Shown one piece after another: positions 8,427 to 17,170 of a DNA stretch of 41,304 nucleotides; within the stretch, counting starts at the first letter, position 1; every line of letters begins with the position of its first letter. Both the position numbers and the translations under genes were made by a program. Under the pieces are notes generated by a model. The model was not told the DNA's origin. It made no database searches and saw only the letters and a list, made by a program, of their open reading frames with translations. Location of the stretch: contig JAHDWP010000029.1 in NCBI GenBank assembly GCA_023382715.1, positions 1 to 41,304 of the forward strand, written 5' to 3'. The DNA comes from Anaerolineae bacterium. Its GTDB lineage: Bacteria > Chloroflexota > Anaerolineae > Aggregatilineales > Aggregatilineaceae.

Positions 8427-8579
8427 GACCGCTCCCTTGCCAGGACGCCCGGCAACGCCGACCGGTGCTCAGGTGAAGACCCGCATATGCCTCAATGTCT
8501 GGCGACCTGCTCCTTCAGCATTTTACAGGAAGTGGGGTCAGGTGCAAAATCGCCGCACGAGATGAATACTCCCGGCATA

Positions 8580-10202
8580 TTACGGGCCGCAGCACGGCTT
8601 CGAGATCAGATCGCGCCGCTGGTACAGGATCATCCCCGTCCCGTAGTAATCGGTGGCGAAGATGCGCGCCTGGGCGTAACGCTGCTTGAAGGACGTATCG
8701 CGAGCCAGGCCGTTGCGCACGAAGCTCTCCATCAGCACAACGTAATCCGGCTCGTAGTCCATGATGAGCGCCGGAGGCACGGCGTAGTTCGCCCCCTCGG
8801 CCAGCAGGCTCGCGTCCAGCGGGTAATAGGCCGACACCTCTGGCGTGACCAGGCCCACCGTGTCGAGGATATGCGCCCGGCTGTAGTAGCCCACCGCGCC
8901 AATATCGCCCGCCGCGACCACGGTCGCCTCGTCAACTCCGTACTCATTGTGCAGAATTTCGCCCATGCGCCGGTAATTCAGCTCGATCTTGTGCCAGGCC
9001 ATCTCCGGCGCGGGCCGATCAGTGCCGTGATCGGGGTGCAGCACCCAGGCGTTGAGGGACAGCGCGACGAACAGCGCCCCCAGGGTCGCGCTCGCGACCG
9101 GCCCCAGGCGCGGATGCTGCACTGCTTCGGCCACCGCGCCAGCCAGCGCCCACACCCCCATGACAATCGCCACAAAGTAAGGCGGCAGCAGGGGAGCCAG
9201 ATACCAGCGGAAAATGAGCGGGTTCATGGCGCTGAAAATGGCGACGTACAGCCAGGGGTAGAGCAGGAAGGGCAGCGCGCGCGGCTGGCGCTTGACAGCG
9301 TACAACGTCCCGGCGGCGGCCAGCGCCGGATAGAGCACAATGCCCACGGCAATACCCGGCACGCCGAACGTTTCATACTCGAAGAACGGCGTTGCCATCT
9401 GCTGCAAGAGCCGGACAAGCGCCTGGAAGTCGTCCACGATGTAGGCGACGCGCTTGGCGCTCAGCGAGCGCGAGAGCAGCCCGCCGAAATAGGCCGCGCT
9501 GAACAGATACCAGGGGACCAGTGTCGCCACAAAGATCGCCCAGCTTCGCCAGGGCAATCGCGCCCAGCCGCGCCCTCTCCCCGCCCGCCAGGCAACGAAC
9601 AGTTGGTGAGCAAAGAACAGCCCGACCCACAGCAGCGCGTCCACGCGCGTCAGCACGCCCAGCGCGGCAAAAAGAGCCATCCAGCGCTCGCGGCCTGCAA
9701 CATAAGCAGACGCCGCCGCCACCATCCACAGAATGGCCACGCTGGTCTCCATGCCCCCGATAGCAAACGTCACGCTGGTCGGGGCGATCGCCCACAACAC
9801 GCCGACGATCGCGCCCGGCACGGCGCCGCCTCCCAGCCGCCGCACCAACAACGCCAGCAGCACGGCGCTCAGCGCGTCAGCGGCGGTATTGGCGATCAGC
9901 GCGAACCAGGGGTAATCGTCGCTGCCGGTGATCCAGCCGGCGCCGGCCATCAGCAGCGTGAACAGGGGGGTTGTGGTGCCCAGCGTGCGCACCCCAGGGT
10001 TGTAGACGAACCCATGCCCCTCGACGATGTTGCGGCTGTAGCGGAAGGTGATGAAGGCGTCGTCCACCGTGCGCGGGCCGGGCAGCAGCCGCGCCCCGAC
10101 GGTCAGCAGGATGATCAAGACTAGCGCGGCAGAAAAAGCCCGTGCGGATGTGATGGGGCGCACGCGCAGTCGCCCGGCAGAAGGTATGGACTCAGTGGTC
10201 AC
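8580..10202 (-). CDS. GT-C-type membrane glycosyltransferase
   Basis: 540 residues from a GTG at 10202, chosen because AGGAAGG lies 7 nt upstream; a longer frame opens at a TTG (10265) without such a site. About ten hydrophobic helices alternate with short loops. The first extracytoplasmic loop carries VDDAFITFRYSRNIVEGHG, in which the acidic pair is the usual catalytic/metal site of lipid-phosphosugar-dependent GT-C enzymes. The soluble C-terminal part contains a conserved-looking GDIGAVGYYS segment. The sugar and acceptor cannot be told from sequence. It lies upstream of the permeases on the same strand, 153 bp away. Confidence 0.85.
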   Translation of the reverse strand: MTTESIPSAGRLRVRPITSARAFSAALVLIILLTVGARLLPGPRTVDDAFITFRYSRNIVEGHGFVYNPGVRTLGTTTPLFTLLMAGAGWITGSDDYPWFALIANTAADALSAVLLALLVRRLGGGAVPGAIVGVLWAIAPTSVTFAIGGMETSVAILWMVAAASAYVAGRERWMALFAALGVLTRVDALLWVGLFFAHQLFVAWRAGRGRGWARLPWRSWAIFVATLVPWYLFSAAYFGGLLSRSLSAKRVAYIVDDFQALVRLLQQMATPFFEYETFGVPGIAVGIVLYPALAAAGTLYAVKRQPRALPFLLYPWLYVAIFSAMNPLIFRWYLAPLLPPYFVAIVMGVWALAGAVAEAVQHPRLGPVASATLGALFVALSLNAWVLHPDHGTDRPAPEMAWHKIELNYRRMGEILHNEYGVDEATVVAAGDIGAVGYYSRAHILDTVGLVTPEVSAYYPLDASLLAEGANYAVPPALIMDYEPDYVVLMESFVRNGLARDTSFKQRYAQARIFATDYYGTGMILYQRRDLISKPCCGP

Positions 10203-10308
10203 AGAGCGGCCTTCCTGGTACAAGAGCGAACCCACAGCCTGGGACAGCCCTGTCCCCTGGCGCAATTTCTATGGCTGATCGCCCCGGCACGCGCTCCATG
10301 CCAGCGGC

Positions 10309-11022
10309 TCAGTAGTCCGCTGCGTCGCCCGGCTGCGTGACGCTGCCCTGCGCTTCGGCCACGAGGCGCGCGCCGCTGCTCGTCCCGATGCGCGTCGCGC
10401 CCGCCTCGACCAGCGCCAGGGCGTCGGCATACGAGCGCACGCCGCCCGACGCCTTGACGCCCATCTCCGGCCCGACGGTACGGCGCATCAGGGCGATGTC
10501 GTGCACGGTCGCACCGCCCGGCCCGAACCCCGTCGAGGTCTTGACGAAATCGGCCCCGGCCTCCTGCGCGATCCGGCAGGCGGCGATCTTTTCGTCGTCG
10601 GTGAGCAGCCCCGTCTCCAGGATCACCTTGCAGATGCCGCCGTGCGCGCGCACAGCGGCGACGACCGCCGCGATGTCGCGGCCCACCAGGTCGAAATCGC
10701 CGGACTTCAGCGCGCCGACGTTCATCACCATGTCAATATCGTGCGCGCCGTTGAGCAGCGCCCGCTCCGCCTCAAAGGCCTTGACTTCGGGCGTCGTCGC
10801 GCCCAGCGGAAAGCCAGCCACCGTGCAAACCACCACGCCCTCGGCGCCGGACAGCAGTCGCGCCGCCAGCGCCACCCAGCACGGATTCACCGCCACCGAA
10901 GCGAAGCGGTGCGCCCGCGCTTCCTGGCACAGGGCGACGATCTGATCGTGCGTCACTTCCGGCTTGAGCAGCGTAGAATCGATCAGGCGCGCAAGCTCGG
11001 CAGCGCTGAGTGAGTGAGACAC
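10309..11022 (-). CDS. deoC: Deoxyribose-phosphate aldolase
   Basis: 237 residues, typical of the cytoplasmic DeoC aldolase that splits 2-deoxyribose 5-phosphate into acetaldehyde and glyceraldehyde 3-phosphate in deoxynucleoside breakdown. The Schiff-base lysine is K161 in [13 protein letters not shown]; the second active-site lysine is in [25 protein letters not shown] supplies the aspartate region. It starts at GTG 11022, with AAGGAG 7 nt upstream. No other deo genes are adjacent, though two deoxynucleoside kinases lie 22 kb away. Confidence 0.96.
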   Translation of the reverse strand: MSHSLSAAELARLIDSTLLKPEVTHDQIVALCQEARAHRFASVAVNPCWVALAARLLSGAEGVVVCTVAGFPLGATTPEVKAFEAERALLNGAHDIDMVMNVGALKSGDFDLVGRDIAAVVAAVRAHGGICKVILETGLLTDDEKIAACRIAQEAGADFVKTSTGFGPGGATVHDIALMRRTVGPEMGVKASGGVRSYADALALVEAGATRIGTSSGARLVAEAQGSVTQPGDAADY

Positions 11023-11066
11023 CAGGACGCTCCTTCTCTTGACAGACGACAGGCGGGCACAGCGCG

Positions 11067-11075
11067 ATTATACCA
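11067..11075 (-). promoter_or_regulatory. Extended -10 element upstream of deoC
   Basis: TGGTATAAT on the minus strand, 45 nt before the GTG start of deoC. No good -35 hexamer is seen at 16-18 bp. The same nonamer occurs at 31389-31397, and TGGTATACT at 31592-31600, so promoters here may rely on an extended -10. Confidence 0.45.
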
Positions 11076-11453
11076 CGCCGTCCCAACCTCAGTGGGCGTA
11101 TCTCATTGTCGGGGCAGGAAATCGCCACCGGGGCGCAGAGAAAAGACAGGTTGAAAAGGATCTTCGTCCTTCTCCGCGCTCTCGGCATCTCTGCGGCTCA
11201 GGCATTTCGCCCCCACCGCGAGATGCACCCGCCCTCAATTGGCTACTGGCGGGCAACGCCAATGTGCCTTAAGATTGTAAGCACTTCGTCGAACTGCACA
11301 AGGCTTCAGGGGCGGCGGGCGTCTGCACGAGCCGGTTGGCGGGACATTGGGGTATCTGCGCTGGCCGGTGTCCGCTGGCTCTCCGGCAGTCTCTGTGCAG
11401 ACCAGAATGGCTCGACGGTAGTCGCGCAGAGCATGGCGCGTCAGGGGGTCTTC
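11076..11453. repeat. Gene-free divergent region containing a CGCAGAG-type palindromic repeat
   Basis: About 380 bp without a convincing gene between deoC and the FHA gene. From about 11134 to 11210, GGGGCGCAGAGAAAAGACAGG is mirrored by a CTTCTCCGCGCTCTCGGCATCTCTGCGG stretch around a GGATCTTCGTCC centre, forming an imperfect long hairpin. A degenerate half-copy lies near 12915-12960. The rest shows no clear signal; a frame running through it in phase with the FHA gene has no ribosome-binding site. Confidence 0.45.
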
Positions 11454-12668
11454 ATGCAACAGTGTGGGAACTGCGGACATACAAATCGCTCCGGCGTTGT
11501 CTTCTGTGAGAACTGCGGCGCCAGTCTGATCGGCAAGATTCCGCTCAGCACCAAAGCGCTGGACTCTGCATCAGAGGCTGGGTCGGGCGAGATCGGGAGC
11601 GATTTACCCTCCAGCCAGGATATCGCCAAGGGCATGGCCACGTTCATGCCGGGCGACAGCCTCAAGCTGGATGTCGAAGGGGCCGCCGAGCCAATGGTGC
11701 TGGAACCGAAGGCCGAGACCATTCTGGGCCGTCGCGATCCCGCCACCGGCGCCACGCCAGATATTGACCTGACGCCCTTCGCAGGCTATCGCATGGGGGT
11801 CAGCCGCCGCCACGCCGCCATCCGGCACGGCGACGATCACACGCTCAACATCTGGGACCTGGGCAGCAGCAATGGCACCTTTCTCAACGGGCAGCGGCTG
11901 AACGCGCACCGCCCATACCGTCTGCACGATGGCGACGAGTTGCGCCTGGGGCAGATGGTGCTGCGCCTGTACTTCAAGCCCGTGCCCGCGTCTGCCAGGC
12001 CCAAAGTTGTCCCGCCTGCCCCGGCCCGCGAGACGGCGCCGAAGTCGGCCAGCGGCGAGAAGCCCAAGCCACAACCCAGCCCGCCGCGAGCCGCGCTCAC
12101 GCCGCCGCTCACGGTGGTCGCGCCGCAGGCACAGCCGCCCAAAGCTGCCGAGAAGTCGCCCACCTTGCCGGTGCCTCCTCAGCCGTCCAGGCCAGCCGAG
12201 GAAGCGCCCGCCGTCCCCCCACCTTCTCAGCCGGCAAAGCCCGTCGCCCCCGCGCCTGCGGAGCACCCCGAAGCTGCGCAGAAGCCTCCTGTTGTTCCAA
12301 CTATGGAGCAGCCCGAAGTGCCCGCAGCCTCGCCTACCCCGCAGCCCGAAGCGCAGTCTGCGCCTATCGCGCCCGTCGCGCCCAAAGCAGTGCCGGAAGC
12401 CGAAATCGCGCCCCCTGCGCCAGAGGGAGCGCCCCCGGCGGACACTGCTCCGCCAGCGCCCGCCCCACAAGCGCCCGCTGCCGCAGCAACGCCCGTCGCC
12501 CCTGCCGAGCAGCCAGCCGAATCGCCAGCGCCAGCGCCCAAGGCATCGCCGCCCGCCGAGGCAGCAGTGCCGACCGCGAAGAATGGGAAGCCCGCCGGGA
12601 GCGCGCCTTTCCCTTCCGGGCAACAGGCCGACCGGCCTAAGACTGGCGAAGACGACGTTTCGTCCTGA
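11454..12668 (+). CDS. Zinc-ribbon and FHA domain protein with long Pro/Ala-rich tail
   Basis: 404 residues from the ATG at 11454, chosen because the zinc ribbon then begins at residue 4 and AGGGGG lies 5 nt upstream. The zinc ribbon is C4-C7-C18-C21. The FHA domain is at about 88-175, with the usual phosphothreonine-binding features: ILGRRD, SRRHA (118-122), and LGSSNGTFLNG (136-146). FHA domains bind phosphothreonine peptides, usually as readers for Ser/Thr kinases; no kinase lies in the window. Residues 180-404 are almost entirely Pro, Ala, Glu, Lys and Gln, low complexity and probably disordered. No signal peptide, so probably cytoplasmic. Confidence 0.87.
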   Translation: MQQCGNCGHTNRSGVVFCENCGASLIGKIPLSTKALDSASEAGSGEIGSDLPSSQDIAKGMATFMPGDSLKLDVEGAAEPMVLEPKAETILGRRDPATGATPDIDLTPFAGYRMGVSRRHAAIRHGDDHTLNIWDLGSSNGTFLNGQRLNAHRPYRLHDGDELRLGQMVLRLYFKPVPASARPKVVPPAPARETAPKSASGEKPKPQPSPPRAALTPPLTVVAPQAQPPKAAEKSPTLPVPPQPSRPAEEAPAVPPPSQPAKPVAPAPAEHPEAAQKPPVVPTMEQPEVPAASPTPQPEAQSAPIAPVAPKAVPEAEIAPPAPEGAPPADTAPPAPAPQAPAAAATPVAPAEQPAESPAPAPKASPPAEAAVPTAKNGKPAGSAPFPSGQQADRPKTGEDDVSS

Positions 12669-12698
12669 CGCAAACGCGCCGGTCAACCGGTAACCGCG

Positions 12699-12850
12699 CC
12701 GTCCCCCCCACCCCAAACCCCTCCCCCGCGAGGAGGGAGGGGCTTAAGGCCGGCGCTCCGCTCCCCTCCCCCGCAAGGAGGGGGAAGCTCAGCGGGCGCG
12801 CTTTTCTCCCTTCCCCCCTCGCGGGGGAAGGGCCGGGGATGGGGGGCTGG
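12699..12850. repeat. Tandem GC-rich palindromic repeats between convergent genes
   Basis: Two or three related hairpin units in a row: CCCCTCCCCCGCGAGGAGGGAGGGG, then CCCCTCCCCCGCAAGGAGGGGG, then CTTCCCCCCTCGCGGGGGAAG followed by GGCCGGGGATGGGGGG. The last unit matches, in reverse, the repeat at 14754-14800. The convergent location between the FHA gene and hutU suits a transcription-stopping role. The remainder to 12965 contains a degenerate CGCAGAG-type half repeat. No gene is seen. Confidence 0.65.
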
Positions 12851-12965
12851 GCCAGGCTAAACTGTATGCTCATTTCCGCTCTGGCGCAGCAGTTCCCTGA
12901 AGAGTCTCAGGCCGCTCTTCTCCGAACTCTCTTCGGCGCTCTTGGTGCCTCTGCCGTGATGCTCC

Positions 12966-14618
12966 TCAGCGCATTGTCAACATCGGCAGCTTGATCCCGT
13001 GCCGGCGCGCGGCGGCGATGGCTTGCTCGTAGCCGGCGTCGGCGTGACGGGCGATGCCCATGCCAGGGTCAGTGGTCAGCACGCGCTCCAAGCGCCGCGC
13101 CGCTTCGGGCGTGCCGTCGGCGACGATCACCTGCCCGGCATGCTGGCTGTAACCAATGCCCACGCCGCCGCCATGATGGAAGCTGACCCACGTCGCCCCG
13201 CCGACCGCATTGATCAGCGCGTTGAGGATCGCCCAGTCGGAGACGGCGTCGGAGCCGTCCAGCATCCCCTCTGTCTCGCGGTTGGGCGAGGCGACCGACC
13301 CCGCGTCCAGGTGATCGCGCCCGATGACAATCGGCGCGCTGACCTGGCCAGAGGCCACCAGGTCGTTGAAGGCCAGCCCGGCCCGCGCCCGCTCGCCATA
13401 GCCCAGCCAGCAAATGCGCGCCGGCAGCCCCTGGAACTCGACTTCGCGCTGGGCCATCCTGATCCAGCGGGCCAGGTGCTCATCCTCCGGGAACAGTTCG
13501 AGGATCGCCTCGTCCGTGCGATAGATGTCCTGCGCATCGCCAGAGAGCGCCACCCAGCGGAACGGCCCCTTGCCCTCGCAGAACAGCGGGCGGATATAGG
13601 CCGGCACGAAGCCGGGGTAGTCGAAGGCAGCGCTGACGCCCGCATCGAGCGCCTGCTGGCGCAGGTTGTTGCCGTAGTCGAAGACGACCGCGCCGCGCGC
13701 CTGGAAGTCGAGCATGGCCTGGCAGTGGGCGGCCATCGTCTGGCGGGCCAGGCGCTGGTACTCGGCGGGATCGCGCTCGCGCAGCGCCGCCGCTTCGTCG
13801 GACGAAATGCCGGCGGGGATGTACGACAGCGGATCGTGCGCCGAAGTCTGGTCGGTGACCACGTCCGGCACGATGTCCATGCGCGCCAGCCGGGGGAAGA
13901 GATCGCCCGCGTTGCCGATGACGCCGACCGAGAGCGGCTCCTGGCGCTCTTTGGCGGTCAGGGCCAGCTCCAGCGCCTCTTCCAGATCGGTGACGACGCG
14001 GTTGACGTAGCGCATCCGCAGGCGGCGCTCGGCCATGCGCGGATCCGCCTCCACGATGAGCGCGACGCCCTCGTTCATGGTGACGGCCAGCGGTTGCGCG
14101 CCGCCCATCTCGCCCAGCCCGGCGGTCAGCACGAGCTTGCCTTTCAGGCTGCCCCATCCCTGCTGGCGGGCCAGCGAGCCGAGCGTCTCATACGTCCCCT
14201 GCAGGATGCCCTGCGTCCCGATGTAAATCCACGAGCCGGCGGTCATCTGACCGTACATGATCAGCCCTTGCCGCTCCAGCGCGTCAAAGTGCTCCTGCGT
14301 GGCCCAGTGCGGCACCAGGTTGGAGTTGGCGATCAGCACGCGCGGCGCGTCGGGGTGCGTTTTGAACACGACGACGGGCTTGCCGGACTGGACGAGCAGC
14401 GTCTCGTCGTTTTCCAATTCGCGCAGGGTGGCAATAATGGCGTCGAACGCCTGCCAGTTGCGCGCCGCCCGCCCGCGCCCGCCGTAAACGATCAGATGAT
14501 CGGGGTCTTTGGCGACATCGGGATCGAGGTTATTCATCAACATGCGCATGGCGGCTTCTTGCTGCCAGCCCTTGCAGGTGAGGGCCGTGCCGCGTGGAGC
14601 GCGAATCACACGGGTCAT
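12966..14618 (-). CDS. hutU: Urocanate hydratase
   Basis: 550 residues, the normal length of urocanase, the cytoplasmic NAD-dependent second enzyme of histidine degradation, which turns urocanate into imidazolone propionate. The family features are present: [11 protein letters not shown] near the N-terminus, [14 protein letters not shown] in the NAD-binding part, [13 protein letters not shown] with the active-site cysteine region, and [17 protein letters not shown] near the C-terminus. AGGAG precedes the ATG by 9 nt. The other hut genes are not in the window, so it stands as a single-gene unit. A TAGAAT -10 candidate lies near 14663-14668 on the minus strand. Confidence 0.98.
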   Translation of the reverse strand: MTRVIRAPRGTALTCKGWQQEAAMRMLMNNLDPDVAKDPDHLIVYGGRGRAARNWQAFDAIIATLRELENDETLLVQSGKPVVVFKTHPDAPRVLIANSNLVPHWATQEHFDALERQGLIMYGQMTAGSWIYIGTQGILQGTYETLGSLARQQGWGSLKGKLVLTAGLGEMGGAQPLAVTMNEGVALIVEADPRMAERRLRMRYVNRVVTDLEEALELALTAKERQEPLSVGVIGNAGDLFPRLARMDIVPDVVTDQTSAHDPLSYIPAGISSDEAAALRERDPAEYQRLARQTMAAHCQAMLDFQARGAVVFDYGNNLRQQALDAGVSAAFDYPGFVPAYIRPLFCEGKGPFRWVALSGDAQDIYRTDEAILELFPEDEHLARWIRMAQREVEFQGLPARICWLGYGERARAGLAFNDLVASGQVSAPIVIGRDHLDAGSVASPNRETEGMLDGSDAVSDWAILNALINAVGGATWVSFHHGGGVGIGYSQHAGQVIVADGTPEAARRLERVLTTDPGMGIARHADAGYEQAIAAARRHGIKLPMLTMR

Positions 14619-14689
14619 AAGTCATTTCTCCTGGAACGAACCAACAACCTATCTTGGCGCGTATTCTAACACAATTCCCCCGGCGACAG

Positions 14690-14870
14690 GGGCGCAGAGG
14701 GGGGGGTAGTGTGTCGAATTCGGTTGAAATGGCGTGGGGACTGGCTGCCGTGTGCCCCCCATCCCCGGCCCTTCCCCCACGAGGGGGGAAGGGGGAAAAG
14801 CGGCGAGCCTGCTCCTCTTCCCTCCGCGCAGCGTGGGAGAAGGGGTTGGGAGATAGGGAGCCATCCCCGT
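14690..14870. repeat. GC-rich palindromic repeat region upstream of the aldo/keto reductase
   Basis: The core CCCCATCCCCGGCCCTTCCC is followed by CACGAGGGGGGAAGGGGG, forming a strong hairpin, and then by a second arm with CTTCCCTCCGCGCAGCG and GAGAAGGGG. The core matches 12800-12845 in reverse. It fills the roughly 395-bp divergent gap between hutU and the reductase gene. A frame through it in phase with the reductase translates to repeat-derived peptide and is not taken as coding. Confidence 0.65.
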
Positions 14871-15013
14871 GTGACAAGTTTCAACCGCAAAGACTACAGT
14901 ACCGGAGGGTCAAGCGCTGGCCGCCCACGCCAGACGATGCCATAATGGGGGCAGGAGCATGGGCGGTCAGGGCTGCGCATGGCGGCCAGGACACTGAGAA
15001 GGAGCAAAGCCAG

Positions 15014-15985
15014 ATGAACTACGCACACCTGGGGCGCACGGGCTTGCAGGTCAGCCGCCTGTGCCTGGGCACGATGAACTTCGGCCCCTACACCAGCGAG
15101 CCGGATAGCTTCGCCATCATGGACAAGGCGCTGGAGCTGGGCATCAACTTCTTCGACACGGCCAATGTCTACGGGCGCAAACTGGGCGAAGGTATCACCG
15201 AGCACATCATCGGGCGCTGGTTCGCCCAGGGCGGCGGGCGACGCGAAAAGGTCGTGCTGGCGACCAAAGTCTACGGCAAGATGGGCGACTGGCCGAACGA
15301 GTCCAGGTTGTCGGCCTACCACATCAAACGCGCGTGCGAAGAAAGCCTGCGCCGCCTGCAAACCGACCACATTGACCTCTATCAGATGCACCACATCGAT
15401 CGGGACGCCCCCTGGGAAGAAGTCTGGCAGGCGATGGAGCAGCTCGTCCGCGAGGGTAAGGTGCTCTACGTCGGCAGCAGCAACTTCGCCGGCTGGCACA
15501 TCGCCCAGGCGCAGGGCATCGCCGCCTCGCGCCACTTCATGGGCCTCGTGTCTGAGCAGAGCCTGTACAACCTGTCGGCGCGCATGATCGAGCTAGAGGT
15601 GATCCCCGCCTGCCAGGCCTATGGCCTGGGGCTGATTCCCTGGAGTCCGCTGGGAGGGGGCCTGCTGGCCGGCGTGTTACAGAAGGCAGGCGAAGGCCGT
15701 CGTTCTGAGGAGCGGATCGGCAAGCGCTTCGAGGACTCCTGGTCGCAGTTGGAGCAGTACGAGCAGTTCTGCGCCGGGCGCAGCGAGCATCCCGCCGATG
15801 TCGCCCTGGCCTGGCTGCTGCATCAGCCCGCCGTCACCGCGCCGATCATCGGCCCGCGCACGATGGAGCAACTCACCGGCAGCCTGCGCGCGCTGGAGAT
15901 CGCGCTGTCTGAGGACGATCTGAAGGCGCTTGACACCATCTGGCCGGGGCCGGGCGGCACCGCGCCCGAAGCCTACGCCTGGTAA
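15014..15985 (+). CDS. Aldo/keto reductase family oxidoreductase
   Basis: 323 residues from the ATG at 15014, chosen for AAGGAG 9 nt upstream and the family N-terminus MNYAHLGRTGLQVSRLCLGT. It is a cytoplasmic (beta/alpha)8 NADPH-dependent reductase. The catalytic tetrad is visible: D48 and Y53 in NFFDTANVYG, K85 in VLATKVYG, and the His of LYQMHHID (126/127). The C-terminal IIGPRTMEQL is the usual cofactor-binding segment. It resembles the YajO/Tas-like group, but the substrate is not predictable. It is a single gene between hutU (divergent) and lspA (convergent). Confidence 0.94.
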   Translation: MNYAHLGRTGLQVSRLCLGTMNFGPYTSEPDSFAIMDKALELGINFFDTANVYGRKLGEGITEHIIGRWFAQGGGRREKVVLATKVYGKMGDWPNESRLSAYHIKRACEESLRRLQTDHIDLYQMHHIDRDAPWEEVWQAMEQLVREGKVLYVGSSNFAGWHIAQAQGIAASRHFMGLVSEQSLYNLSARMIELEVIPACQAYGLGLIPWSPLGGGLLAGVLQKAGEGRRSEERIGKRFEDSWSQLEQYEQFCAGRSEHPADVALAWLLHQPAVTAPIIGPRTMEQLTGSLRALEIALSEDDLKALDTIWPGPGGTAPEAYAW

Positions 15986-16005
15986 TCCGGCGCGTTCCGA
16001 ACAAC

Positions 16006-16043
16006 AACGGGCAGGCCATCCGCGCGCGGATGGCCTGCCCGTT
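16006..16043. terminator. Perfect 19-bp palindrome, bidirectional terminator
   Basis: Arms 16006-16024 and 16025-16043 are exact inverted complements (AACGGGCAGGCC... to ...GGCCTGCCCGTT), followed by TCGTT on the plus strand. It sits between the convergent reductase and lspA genes, where a terminator for both is expected. The U-tract is short. Confidence 0.75.
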
Positions 16044-16081
16044 TCGTTCACCGTTCCGGTCCTGTCAGCCGGCGTTCAGCG

Positions 16082-16669
16082 TCACGACGCCTGCTCGCCG
16101 CAATGTTCGAGGGCGTTGTCTTCGCCGGTCTCCTCGCGGGCGGCGAGGCGCTGCCGCTCGCGGCGCTCCTCGCGCAGCATGAGCAGCACCAGCAGCCCCA
16201 CGCCGATCACGACGCAGCTATCGGCCACGTTGAAGACCGGCCAGCGCCATACGTCCAGAAAGTCCACCACATAGCCGAGCCGCACGCGATCTATGACGTT
16301 GCCCAGCGCGCCGCCCAGTTGCAGGCCGAGCGCCAGGCGGATCAGCCAGCCATGCGACGAAACCTGCCGGTAGTAGTAGAGGATGATCGCCGACACGATC
16401 ACGGCGATGACCAGGAACACCACCCCGCCCTGCGGGAACAGCCCGAAAGCCGCGCCCGTGTTGTGCACATGCGTGAAGCGGAAGACCCGTTCCAGGGCGC
16501 TCACCGGTGCCCAGGACTCGTACAGCCCCAAGTGCCTCACGACGTAGGCCTTGCTCGCCTGGTCGGCCAGGATAGCCAGGGTCGCCACGCTCAAAAGCAG
16601 CAGCCAACGGCCCATCGCCCGACGCGGCGTCGCGGCTGTCGCAGGGCATCCCTCGTGGGTCACGCTCAC
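16082..16669 (-). CDS. lspA: Lipoprotein signal peptidase (signal peptidase II)
   Basis: 195 residues from a GTG that overlaps the stop of the upstream zinc-finger gene (TAGTG). LspA is the four-helix inner-membrane aspartic protease that removes the signal peptide of prolipoproteins. The hallmarks are LADQASKAYVVRHLG in the first part, HNTGAAFGLF, and the two catalytic aspartates in GALGNVIDRVRLGYVVDF and FNVADSCVVIG. Alternative starts are a GTG at 16663 or an ATG at 16615, which would give 177 residues, nearer the family norm; none has a strong ribosome-binding site. Predicted lipoproteins occur in the window (35118), so a substrate is at hand. Confidence 0.95.
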   Translation of the reverse strand: MSVTHEGCPATAATPRRAMGRWLLLLSVATLAILADQASKAYVVRHLGLYESWAPVSALERVFRFTHVHNTGAAFGLFPQGGVVFLVIAVIVSAIILYYYRQVSSHGWLIRLALGLQLGGALGNVIDRVRLGYVVDFLDVWRWPVFNVADSCVVIGVGLLVLLMLREERRERQRLAAREETGEDNALEHCGEQAS

Positions 16670-17028
16670 TACACCCCAGCCTGATAGTCGCGCGTCTCGG
16701 CGCAGCGCAGGCACAGCGTCGTGTACGGGATCGCTTCCAGGCGAGCGATGTCAATCTCCTGCCCGCAGTTCTCACAAACCCCGTAGGTGCCATCGGCACA
16801 CTTCGCCAGCGCCTCGTCAATCTGGCGCAGCCGCGTCTGCGCGGCCCGCAGCGACGAAGCGCCGACCGTCTGCTCATACACGGCGGTCGCGTCCTCGGCC
16901 TGGTGGTTGGTGTAGCCCGTGCCAGTGATGTCGAGCACCTGCGCGCTCTCCATCTGCGCCACTTTGTCCCGATAAGTCTCGCGCAGCTCCAGCAGCACGT
17001 CGTATAGTTCCTGCTTCGTCGTGGTCAT
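16669..17028 (-). CDS. TraR/DksA-type zinc finger protein
   Basis: 119 residues. An N-terminal coiled-coil-like helix (about 5-75) is followed by a four-cysteine zinc finger, C85-x2-C88 and C106-x2-C109, in VCENCGQEID and LCLRCAE. This is the DksA/TraR layout; such proteins reach the RNA polymerase secondary channel and change promoter response. The acidic pair at the tip of the DksA coiled coil is not obvious, so it may be a YocK/YteA-type member. It is translationally coupled to lspA through a 1-bp overlap. The ribosome-binding site before the ATG is weak. Confidence 0.88.
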   Translation of the reverse strand: MTTTKQELYDVLLELRETYRDKVAQMESAQVLDITGTGYTNHQAEDATAVYEQTVGASSLRAAQTRLRQIDEALAKCADGTYGVCENCGQEIDIARLEAIPYTTLCLRCAETRDYQAGV

Positions 17029-17170
17029 TCTGTGGTTGCCTCAACTGGGTGTCTACCCGTGACGCTGCCCGCGAACCAGCGCTGTTCTGCCGCTCCCGGC
17101 GATTCACGGATAGGCTTCGAAGGCGCTCCCCTGGCTCTCATTGTAGCCCCGCCAGCACGGGCAGGCAAGC

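Noticed and set aside
12699-12850. Possible CRISPR array from repeated GC-rich units
   Set aside because: Units differ in length, are hairpins with no regular spacers, and no cas genes are present.
12637-12873. Short frames translating to repeated GPSPARGEG/LAGEG peptides
   Set aside because: These are translations of GC-rich palindromic repeats, a pattern seen in many bacterial intergenic regions, and not genes.
14654-15013. Upstream extension of the aldo/keto reductase
   Set aside because: It runs through a palindromic repeat; the ATG at 15014 has AAGGAG and gives the family N-terminus.
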